A stretch of 5,202 nt of DNA, taken from assembly GCA_905235755.1 (NCBI GenBank), contig CAJONA010000149.1:1-5202 (forward strand). The letters are read 5' to 3'. The stretch is from an uncultured Clostridia bacterium (lineage in GTDB: Bacteria; Bacillota; Clostridia; Oscillospirales; CAG-272). This document shows, in pieces, positions 1 to 4,679 of the stretch (positions are counted from its first letter, which is position 1; every line of letters starts with the position of its first letter). Made by a program: the position numbers and the translations under genes. Under the pieces are notes generated by a model, which worked only from the letters and a program-made list of their open reading frames with translations, ran no database searches and was not told the DNA's origin.

Positions 1-434
1 CCAAAGTCGCGTATCCGTTCGGTCACGGTCTTTCGTACACAACGTTTGAATATTCATCTCTCGACGCTCGCTTTGACGGCGACGAGCTGAAAGTCTCGTT
101 CTCACTCAAAAACACGGGCGAACGCGACGGCGCGGAGGTGTATCAGGTATACGTCGGCGACGTTTATTCGACGCTCACGCGTCCGATAAAGGAGCTTCGC
201 GCATTTGATAAAATATATCTGAAAGCCGGCGAGGAAAAGCGCATCGACGTGAACATCCCCGTCTCGGAGATAGGTCAATACAACGTGATGCTTCACGACT
301 GGGTGACTGAGGAGGGCGTTTATGAAGTTTATGTAGGCGCATCGTCGCGCGACTTGCGTTTAAGCGAACGCCTGTATCTCGGAACGCCCACTCCGTACTC
401 TGTCAACCACAGAAATGAAGATATGATAGGATAA
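1..434 (+). CDS. GH3 family beta-glucosidase-type glycoside hydrolase, C-terminal fragment (fibronectin III-like domain)
   Basis: This is the 3' end of a gene that starts outside the window. The reading frame begins at position 3 and gives 143 residues before a TAA stop at 432-434. The fragment opens with PFGHGLSYTTF (residues 5-15), the hallmark at the junction into the C-terminal fibronectin III-like domain of GH3 enzymes. It continues with NTGERDGAEVYQVYV (37-51) and RPIKELRAF (60-68), both typical of that domain, then KAGEEKRIDVNIP. GH3 enzymes of this architecture remove terminal beta-linked glucose, xylose or related sugars from oligosaccharides. The catalytic domains are missing here, so substrate and catalytic residues cannot be judged. 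No signal sequence information is available. No clear terminator hairpin follows the stop, so some transcription could continue toward the lipoprotein gene. The family call is secure; the specific activity is not. Confidence 0.93.
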   Translation, partial: KVAYPFGHGLSYTTFEYSSLDARFDGDELKVSFSLKNTGERDGAEVYQVYVGDVYSTLTRPIKELRAFDKIYLKAGEEKRIDVNIPVSEIGQYNVMLHDWVTEEGVYEVYVGASSRDLRLSERLYLGTPTPYSVNHRNEDMIG

Positions 435-450
435 TTTTTCAAAAAACATC

Positions 451-479
451 TTTACAAATTCGGTTTTATCTGTTAGAAT
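451..479 (+). promoter_or_regulatory. SigA-type promoter with extended -10 for the lipoprotein gene
   Basis: The -35 box is TTTACA (451-456) and the -10 box is TAGAAT (474-479), separated by exactly 17 bp. A TG at 471-472, one base before the -10 box, makes it an extended -10 promoter. Transcription would start near 486, leaving an untranslated leader of about 180 nt before the ATG at 665. It lies just after the GH3 gene, so the lipoprotein gene probably has its own transcript. This is prediction from consensus only. Confidence 0.7.
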
Positions 480-616
480 GTAATTGCCACATAAACTTAA
501 TATTGCATCGTATAGGCGTGTGTATTTTTATTAACAATGATAAAAATGCATACTCCGATTTCACATACCTATACGGCAGTGAGTTTGTGTGGCAACAAAA
601 CGGAGTTGCGTTTTTG

Positions 617-638
617 GTGCGCGGCTTCGGCGGCGCAC
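617..638 (+). promoter_or_regulatory. Terminator-like UUCG hairpin in the leader of the lipoprotein gene (possible attenuator)
   Basis: GTGCGC (617-622) pairs with GCGCAC (633-638). Inside, after a single G/G mismatch, GC (624-625) pairs with GC (630-631) around a TTCG loop, giving the very stable C(UUCG)G tetraloop. The hairpin is followed by ATTTTTATTT (639-648). A weaker hairpin, AAAACG (597-602) with CGTTTT (609-614), lies just upstream. The structure ends about 12 nt before the ribosome binding site of the lipoprotein gene. It could act as a terminator or attenuator in the leader, or as an mRNA-stabilising element. The U-tract is interrupted by an A, so termination may be partial. Confidence 0.45.
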
Positions 639-650
639 ATTTTTATTTAC

Positions 651-658
651 GAAAGGGG
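651..658 (+). promoter_or_regulatory. Ribosome binding site that sets the lipoprotein start at 665
   Basis: GAAAGGGG lies 6 nt before the ATG at 665. The open frame extends upstream to about 503, but this site and the signal peptide that begins at 665 fix the true start. The upstream in-frame codons show no ribosome binding site. Confidence 0.75.
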
Positions 659-664
659 ATTTTT

Positions 665-1678
665 ATGAAAAAGATACTTGCATTGCTTATCTTAAATGCA
701 ATGCTTCTCTCGCTCTGCGCGTGTGGAACGACCGATGAAACAACGGCAGAAGTAACTACCGAGATCACGACCGTAGCGACAACCGAAGCAACGACAGAAG
801 CAACGACAGAAGCAACGACGGAAACGGCAACCGAAGCCACTACCGAAGCAAATACCGCAGTAACTCCCGAAATACCGATTTCGAGCATAACCATTGAAGA
901 CGGCAGAAAAAGCGTAGAAGTATTCGCCGGATTTCAACACAGTATCGGCGTAACAAATGATCTCAACGTGCCGTTGACGTACAACTGCAAGTCTTCGGAC
1001 GAAAGCATATTCACAGCCACCGCCGATGGCAATACAATAATTCTTTCAGGAATAAAACCCGGCGAAGGAATGCTGACCGTTTCATACGGCGACGTTTCGT
1101 CTTCCATACACGTGATCGTATGCGAAGATCTGCTTGTGGGCAAGCCGATAATATACTTCTATCCTACGGAAGATATCGACCTCACGGTAAAGCTCGCGTA
1201 TCCGGAGCGGCTCACGACGACTTATCCGAGATATGACGGCGGCTGGGACGTACATATAAGCAAAGACGGAACAATCACGGACGATAGCGGACGCACGTAT
1301 TACGGGCTTTATTTCGAGGAAAAGGGCGCGTATAACTGCACTTTTGAAACGGGATTCTGCGTTTTGGCAGAAAACGCCGTCGAATTTCTCGAAGAAAAGC
1401 TCTCGCTCCTCGGATTTACCGAACGCGAAAGCGACGAATTCATAATGTATTGGCTCCCCGTACTCGAAAAGAACGGTTGCAGCGTTGTTTATTTCGAGCA
1501 GACGGACGAACGCAACGCCGAATGTCCGTTTGAATTCTCCACAAAACCGGACAGTATGCTCAGAGTTATCATACACGTAAAGAAAGTCGATTCGTTTACG
1601 GAGATAAAGGAGCAGACGCTGTTCACTTTCGAGCGAAGCGGATTCACCGTCGTCGAGTGGGGCGGAGTAAGATATTAA
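665..1678 (+). CDS. Secreted lipoprotein: Thr/Glu repeat linker, Ig-like domain and a conserved KPxIYxYP-type C-terminal domain of unknown function
   Basis: The product is 337 residues. Residues 1-20 form a lipoprotein signal peptide: MKK, a hydrophobic stretch, then lipobox L-C-A-C with Cys20 as the predicted lipidated residue. The protein should therefore sit on the outer face of the membrane. Residues about 22-67 are a low-complexity linker of TTEA-type repeats, likely extended and possibly O-glycosylated. Residues about 72-153 look like a bacterial Ig-like (Big-type) beta-sandwich, with SITIEDG near the start and LSGIKPGEGMLTVSYGD near the end. From about 160 a separate domain begins with KPIIYFYP, contains GGWDVHISKDGTI and PDSMLRV, and ends with FERSGFTVVEWGG. 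I recognise this pattern from uncharacterised bacterial surface or secreted proteins, but its function is unknown to me. The gene appears monocistronic, with its own promoter and terminator. Naming a substrate would be a guess. Confidence 0.9.
   Translation: MKKILALLILNAMLLSLCACGTTDETTAEVTTEITTVATTEATTEATTEATTETATEATTEANTAVTPEIPISSITIEDGRKSVEVFAGFQHSIGVTNDLNVPLTYNCKSSDESIFTATADGNTIILSGIKPGEGMLTVSYGDVSSSIHVIVCEDLLVGKPIIYFYPTEDIDLTVKLAYPERLTTTYPRYDGGWDVHISKDGTITDDSGRTYYGLYFEEKGAYNCTFETGFCVLAENAVEFLEEKLSLLGFTERESDEFIMYWLPVLEKNGCSVVYFEQTDERNAECPFEFSTKPDSMLRVIIHVKKVDSFTEIKEQTLFTFERSGFTVVEWGGVRY
785..820 (+). repeat. In-frame 12-bp tandem repeat encoding EATT units
   Basis: Three head-to-tail copies of GAAGCAACGACA (785-796, 797-808, 809-820; the last copy ends in G) encode EATT units at residues 41-52 of the lipoprotein. 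Diverged copies continue on both sides, over about 730-860. Because the unit is a multiple of three, copy-number change by slippage would alter linker length without breaking the frame. Confidence 0.85.
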
Positions 1679-1682
1679 AACG

Positions 1683-1710
1683 AAAAATGCCCGCTTTCGC
1701 GGGCTTTTTT
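1683..1710 (+). terminator. Intrinsic terminator of the lipoprotein gene, probably bidirectional
   Basis: GCCCGC (1689-1694) pairs with GCGGGC (1699-1704) around a TTTC loop, followed by TTTTTT (1705-1710). AAAAA (1683-1687) lies on the other side, so on the minus strand the same stem is followed by ATTTTT. It starts 11 nt after the lipoprotein stop codon and can also act as a back-up terminator for tsf. Confidence 0.88.
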
Positions 1711-1716
1711 GCATAT

Positions 1717-1744
1717 AAAAACACGGTCGCTCAAATCGACCGTG
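1717..1744 (-). terminator. Intrinsic terminator of the rpsB-tsf operon
   Basis: On the minus strand, CACGGTCG (1744-1737) pairs with CGACCGTG (1729-1722) around a 7-nt loop. It is followed by five U residues (complement of AAAAA, 1721-1717). It begins 13 nt after the tsf stop codon. The 8-bp GC-rich stem directly followed by a U-tract is a textbook rho-independent terminator, so the operon should end after tsf. Confidence 0.88.
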
Positions 1745-1757
1745 CTTTACTTTTTTA

Positions 1758-2687
1758 TTATTTCTTGCCGAGCATCTTAGCGACTTCCTCATCGAGGTTG
1801 TCAACTCTCTTTTCGATGCCTTCGCCGCGCTCATATCTTTCAAATCCTGCGATCTTGATCGAACCGCCGAGAGCCTTTGCCGTCGTTTCGTACTTTGAAA
1901 CCTTCATGCTGTCGTCCTTGACGTAAGCCTGCTCTGTCAAGCAGTTTGCCTCGTAGAACTTGCCGAGCTTTCCTGTCGCCATCTTTTCGATGATAGCGTC
2001 GGGTTTGGACGCGTTCTTCGGATCGTTCTTGATCTGCTCTTTGATTATCGCCGTTTCCTCTGCTATAACTGATGCGGGAACGGATGCGGGATCGAGATAC
2101 TGCGTCGGATATGCGCCGAGCTGAAGCGCGATGTTCTTTGAGAACTCTGCAAATTCCGCGCTCGTTGTGTCAACGCCGTCAACGTCGAATTTGACTATGA
2201 CGCCCGTTACACCGTTGCCGTGGATATATGTGCTTGTGATGCCTTCAACAACTACGAAGCGGCGGATCGTGATGTTCTCGCCGATCGTGAATATCTTGTC
2301 TTTAACCGTCGCGTCGACTGTGAATTCCGTTCCGTCGAACTTGCAAGCGTTGAGCTCATCGATAGTCTTCGGTCCGCAAGCGAGCACCGTGCGGAGCACG
2401 CCGTTTACGAATTCAACGAACGTCGCGTTCTTTGCGACGAAGTCTGTCTCGGAGTTTACTTCGACCATAGCCGTCTTGTTGCCGTCTTTGAGTATTGCAA
2501 CGAGTCCCTCGGCCGCAACTCTGTCCGCCTTTTTTGCGGCGACTGCCATGCCGCGTTCACGAAGGAGCTTTATAGCGGCGTCAACGTCGCCTTCGGCCTC
2601 TACGAGCGCTCTTTTGCAGTCCATAAGGCCTGCGCCTGTTTTCTTTTTAAGATCTCCAACCATCTGTGCGGAAATATTTACTGCCAT
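1758..2687 (-). CDS. tsf: Translation elongation factor Ts (EF-Ts)
   Basis: EF-Ts is the cytoplasmic guanine-nucleotide exchange factor that recharges EF-Tu from the GDP to the GTP form during protein synthesis. The 309-residue product is a normal length for Firmicutes. The N-terminal UBA-like domain carries the signature KKTGAGLMDCKRALVEA (residues 15-31). The core begins with VNSETDFVAKN (77-87), whose TDFVA segment is the family's key EF-Tu contact, with Asp82 and Phe83 inserting near the nucleotide Mg site. The rest matches the dimerisation and core repeats of the long bacterial form, including EQAYVKDDSMKV near residue 260. The start is fixed by a perfect AGGAGG (2701-2696) 8 nt upstream of the ATG. 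It lies 35 nt downstream of rpsB with no terminator between, the usual two-gene order. Everything expected is present. Confidence 0.98.
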   Translation of the reverse strand: MAVNISAQMVGDLKKKTGAGLMDCKRALVEAEGDVDAAIKLLRERGMAVAAKKADRVAAEGLVAILKDGNKTAMVEVNSETDFVAKNATFVEFVNGVLRTVLACGPKTIDELNACKFDGTEFTVDATVKDKIFTIGENITIRRFVVVEGITSTYIHGNGVTGVIVKFDVDGVDTTSAEFAEFSKNIALQLGAYPTQYLDPASVPASVIAEETAIIKEQIKNDPKNASKPDAIIEKMATGKLGKFYEANCLTEQAYVKDDSMKVSKYETTAKALGGSIKIAGFERYERGEGIEKRVDNLDEEVAKMLGKK

Positions 2688-2722
2688 TTTAATTTCCTCC
2701 TGATATTTATGATGTATTCCTA

Positions 2723-3466
2723 TTATTCGGCGTCCGTCTCAGCCGTTTCCTCAGCCGTTTCTTCCGCTGCGGGAGCGAGCTGTTCGCCCTGTTTGCCCTC
2801 GATAACCGCGTCGGCAAGTACGGACGAGATGAGCTTTATAGCGCGGATAGCGTCGTCGTTTCCGGGAATGACGTAGTCTGCGTCATCGGGATCGCAGTTT
2901 GTATCAACGATAGCGATAACGGGGATGCCGAGCTTCTTCGCTTCGAGAACGGCGTTGTGCTCTTTCTTGGGGTCAACTATGAATATAGCGTCGGGAAGTC
3001 CGGGCATCTCCTTGATGCCGCCGAGGTTCTTTTCGAGATCGTTCATCTCTTTTGTGAGCTGAGCAACTTCCTTCTTCGGAAGGAGAGCGAACGTTCCGTC
3101 TTCGGACATTTTCTCAAGCGCTTCAAGACGGCGAATGCTCTTCGTTATCGTCTTGTAGTTGGTGAGCATACCGCCGAGCCAGCGTACGTTTACATAATAC
3201 ATTCCGCAACGTTCAGCTTCTTCTTTGATAGCGTCTGCGGCCTGTTTCTTTGTTCCGACGAAGAGGATCTTGCCGTTGTTCTCCGCTACTTCGCGTGCGA
3301 ACATATAAGCTTCTTCAACTTTCGTTACGGTCTTTTGGAGGTCGATGATATAAATACCGTTTCTCTCCGTGAAGATGTACTCGGACATTTTCGGGTTCCA
3401 TCTTCTTGTGTGGTGTCCGAAATGGACGCCTGCTTCAAGCAATTGTTTGAGTGTGATCACTGCCAT
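2723..3466 (-). CDS. rpsB: 30S ribosomal protein S2
   Basis: S2 is a late-assembling small-subunit protein that binds 16S rRNA and helps recruit S1 and mRNA to the 30S subunit. The product is 247 residues, normal for the family. It opens with MAVITLKQLLEAGVHFGHHT and continues with the first S2 signature around RWNPKMSEYIFTERNGIYIIDL. The middle contains KILFVGTKKQAADAI and RWLGGMLTNYKTI. The second signature region, PDAIFIVDPKKEHNAVLEA followed by GIPVIAIVDTNCDPD and YVIPGNDDAIRAI, is complete. The C-terminus is an acidic Ala/Glu tail. An in-frame ATG 48 nt upstream is not used: the conserved N-terminus and the ribosome binding site both select the ATG at 3466. The gene is co-transcribed with tsf. 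Confidence 0.98.
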   Translation of the reverse strand: MAVITLKQLLEAGVHFGHHTRRWNPKMSEYIFTERNGIYIIDLQKTVTKVEEAYMFAREVAENNGKILFVGTKKQAADAIKEEAERCGMYYVNVRWLGGMLTNYKTITKSIRRLEALEKMSEDGTFALLPKKEVAQLTKEMNDLEKNLGGIKEMPGLPDAIFIVDPKKEHNAVLEAKKLGIPVIAIVDTNCDPDDADYVIPGNDDAIRAIKLISSVLADAVIEGKQGEQLAPAAEETAEETAETDAE

Positions 3467-3600
3467 TTTTCTTTTCTCCTTTTTGGTTTTTCCACCACAA
3501 AACGTCGGTTCCATGCCAAACCTTGCGGCACCAAAGGCAACGCGTTTCGTGTGTGAATTTTTATTTTTTTCGGTTTTTCGGGTACAGTATTCCCCAAAAC
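3467..3600 (-). promoter_or_regulatory. Leader (5' UTR) of the rpsB-tsf mRNA
   Basis: From the predicted start near 3600 to the rpsB ATG there are about 134 nt with no credible gene. The first part is A-rich. The second part (about 3545-3485) is GC-richer and can form short competing pairings, such as CCTT with AAGG, TGCC with GGCA, and GGTT with AACC. S2 is known to repress its own mRNA through the leader in Escherichia coli. A similar role here is only an inference from length and position, and I do not recognise a named RNA motif. Confidence 0.4.
3476..3480 (-). promoter_or_regulatory. Ribosome binding site that sets the rpsB start
   Basis: AGGAG, within AAAAGGAGAAAA, lies 9 nt upstream of the ATG at 3466. 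It chooses this start over the longer in-frame one at 3514. A small A/U-rich hairpin (about 3502-3481, TGGT with ACCA, extended by TTTT with AAAA across one bulged G) lies directly against it. That hairpin could limit access to the site. Confidence 0.7.
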
Positions 3601-3606
3601 CGATTT

Positions 3607-3635
3607 ATTTTACCATATATTTATTTAATTTGCAA
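3607..3635 (-). promoter_or_regulatory. SigA-type promoter with extended -10 for rpsB-tsf
   Basis: On the minus strand, TTGCAA (3635-3630) is the -35 box and TAAAAT (3612-3607) the -10 box, with a 17-bp A/T-rich spacer. A TG one base before the -10 box (TGG then TAAAAT) makes it an extended -10. It lies in the gap between the ymxH-like gene and rpsB, and transcription should begin near 3600. This fits a strong ribosomal-protein promoter. Confidence 0.8.
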
Positions 3636-3665
3636 GGGCTTTTTACGTTTTTTTGAAGATTTTTT

Positions 3666-3950
3666 TCATTTTTTCTTCGCTTTTCCCTCACATTTGAGCC
3701 GCTCGTATATCTCGGGCCCTATCGAAACGAGCACCGCGTCCTCGCCGAAGCAGTTTATCTTATCCCACGGGATGACGAGTTCCTCGCACTTGCCGAAACC
3801 GAACACGCGGCAGTCGAACAGCACGACGATGGCGACGACGCGCCCCGAACACGCCTCTATCTCGACGTCGTATACATATCCCAGCCGCCGCCCGTCGCAT
3901 GTGTTTATTACCTCTTTTTCTCTCAGATCGTTGACGGAAAACCTATCCAT
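3666..3950 (-). CDS. ymxH: YlmC/YmxH family PRC-barrel protein (sporulation-associated family)
   Basis: The product is a 94-residue protein with one small PRC-barrel-like domain. It matches the YlmC/YmxH pattern: LREKEVINTCDGRRLGYVYDVEIE (starting at residue 9), then a strand around VVAIVVLF, then VFGFGKCEELVIPWDKINCFGEDAVLV (starting at residue 49). Such proteins are common in spore-forming Firmicutes and are annotated as sporulation proteins, but the biochemical role is not established. It is unusually cysteine-rich for its size, with Cys at 18, 34, 47, 55, 67 and 87, and it ends in a lysine tail. GAGG (3959-3956) lies 5 nt before the ATG. The gene is 57 nt downstream of the GNAT gene and probably shares its transcript. 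No terminator hairpin was seen between its stop and the rpsB promoter. The symbol is by family resemblance only. Confidence 0.85.
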   Translation of the reverse strand: MDRFSVNDLREKEVINTCDGRRLGYVYDVEIEACSGRVVAIVVLFDCRVFGFGKCEELVIPWDKINCFGEDAVLVSIGPEIYERLKCEGKAKKK

Positions 3951-4007
3951 AATTACCTCGCAGCAGTTTTATCCGATACTATGTATATGCGCTCCGTCCC
4001 CCGTTCT

Positions 4008-4553
4008 TTACAACTTTTTCACCATTCCGTACTCATCCGTGAGCGTTCCGTCGGCGAGGCGAAGCGCGTCGTGGTGAACGTAGTCGAGTTCAAAGCCCAT
4101 CTTCTTGTAAAGTCCCTGCGCACGGGTGTTGTCGGCAAAGCATTCAAGCTCTATCTGCGTCACGCCGCCGCGGACGCGAGCCGCCTTTTCAAGTTCTTCG
4201 AACATCGCCGTTCCGATGCCGAGTCCCCAATATTTTTTGCGCACGGCGATGGCGAGCGTCGCGCGGTGGGACGTGCGGAAAAGAGTGCCGAACATTATCT
4301 CGCAGTTGCCTGCTATTTCGCCGTCCTTTTCGCAAAGTATCCTTAAATTGTTTTCGGTGTCTCCGCTCTTTATCCATTTCTTCTCCGATTCAATATCGGG
4401 GAACGTGTCGTTGCCGCGTCTCATCAAAAAATCAGTTTCGGATGAAATGGCGCGGAGAAAGTCGAGCAGCGCCGCGGCGTCGTCAACAGTCGGTGAGCGG
4501 AAAAGTACCGTCGTGCCGTCTTTGAGCGTTATTTTTTTCTCTTCAAATTTCAT
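4008..4553 (-). CDS. GNAT family N-acetyltransferase
   Basis: The product is a 181-residue, single-domain GNAT protein that would transfer an acetyl group from acetyl-CoA to an amine. Substrate is unknown. The N-terminal strand and helix (TLKDGTTVLFRSPTVDDAAALL) resemble RimJ/RimL-type and related small-molecule acetyltransferases. Motif A is LAIAVRKKYWGLGIGTAMF, with the pyrophosphate-binding loop K-Y-W-G-L-G-I-G at residues 107-114. Motif B is ADNTRAQGLYKKMGFEL (140-156), with Asn142 and Tyr149 in the usual places. The start is supported by AGGAG (4564-4560) 6 nt before the ATG. It is the first gene after a perfect-consensus promoter and is followed 57 nt later by the ymxH-like gene. It diverges from the QueG-like gene. 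Confidence 0.93.
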   Translation of the reverse strand: MKFEEKKITLKDGTTVLFRSPTVDDAAALLDFLRAISSETDFLMRRGNDTFPDIESEKKWIKSGDTENNLRILCEKDGEIAGNCEIMFGTLFRTSHRATLAIAVRKKYWGLGIGTAMFEELEKAARVRGGVTQIELECFADNTRAQGLYKKMGFELDYVHHDALRLADGTLTDEYGMVKKL

Positions 4554-4583
4554 ATCCTGCTCCTAAAAGGTAAATTTGCGATA

Positions 4584-4612
4584 ATTATACCGAAAAAAGC
4601 TCGTTTTGTCAA
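4584..4612 (-). promoter_or_regulatory. Perfect-consensus SigA promoter for the GNAT gene
   Basis: On the minus strand, TTGACA (4612-4607) and TATAAT (4589-4584) are both exact consensus hexamers with a 17-bp spacer. Transcription would start near 4577, leaving a leader of about 24 nt. Such a promoter should be strong unless repressed. It lies back to back with the promoter of the QueG-like gene. Confidence 0.9.
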
Positions 4613-4624
4613 GCAAGGACTTGC
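4613..4624. promoter_or_regulatory. Inverted repeat between divergent promoters, candidate operator
   Basis: GCAAG (4613-4617), a GA spacer, and CTTGC (4620-4624) form a perfect 5+2+5 inverted repeat. It abuts the minus-strand -35 box and overlaps the first four bases of the plus-strand -35 box. A dimeric regulator bound here could block both promoters. No regulator gene is visible in the window, so this remains a candidate. Confidence 0.4.
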
Positions 4625-4649
4625 ATTTTCGGCGTAAGACATATATAAT
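4621..4649 (+). promoter_or_regulatory. SigA-type promoter for the QueG-like gene
   Basis: TTGCAT (4621-4626) and TATAAT (4644-4649) are separated by 17 bp. Transcription would start near 4656, giving a leader of about 24 nt before the ATG at 4680. The -35 box is only 8 bp from the -35 box of the divergent GNAT promoter. Confidence 0.82.
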
Positions 4650-4679
4650 ATAAGCGCAAATACGATTTCGGAGGCGCAT

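Noticed and set aside
503..664. In-frame N-terminal extension of the lipoprotein starting near 503.
   Set aside because: It would bury the clear lipoprotein signal peptide about 54 residues inside the protein and has no ribosome binding site. The GAAAGGGG site supports 665.
537..668. A 43-codon plus-strand frame (starting MIKMHTPISHT) whose TGA stop overlaps the lipoprotein ATG as ATGA, suggesting a coupled leader peptide.
   Set aside because: No ribosome binding site precedes either possible ATG (537 or 546). The peptide has no recognisable features or run of regulatory codons, and an open frame of this length is expected by chance fairly often.
1082..1843. A 253-codon minus-strand frame opposite the lipoprotein gene and the tsf 3' end.
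   Set aside because: It overlaps two well-supported genes and both terminators, has no family features, and is Arg/Ser-rich as expected for an antisense shadow of this codon usage.
2131..2876. Long plus-strand open frames opposite tsf and rpsB.
   Set aside because: They are antisense to highly conserved genes and show no plausible protein motifs or ribosome binding sites.
3467..3514. In-frame 16-residue N-terminal extension of S2.
   Set aside because: S2 proteins begin at the conserved MAVITLKQLLEAGVHFGH. The AGGAG site lies inside the extension at the correct spacing for the shorter start.
3951..4007. Possible sporulation-sigma promoter (CATATACAT-like) upstream of the ymxH-like gene.
   Set aside because: A -10-like string is present, but no matching -35 element was found at the required spacing, so it is not supported.
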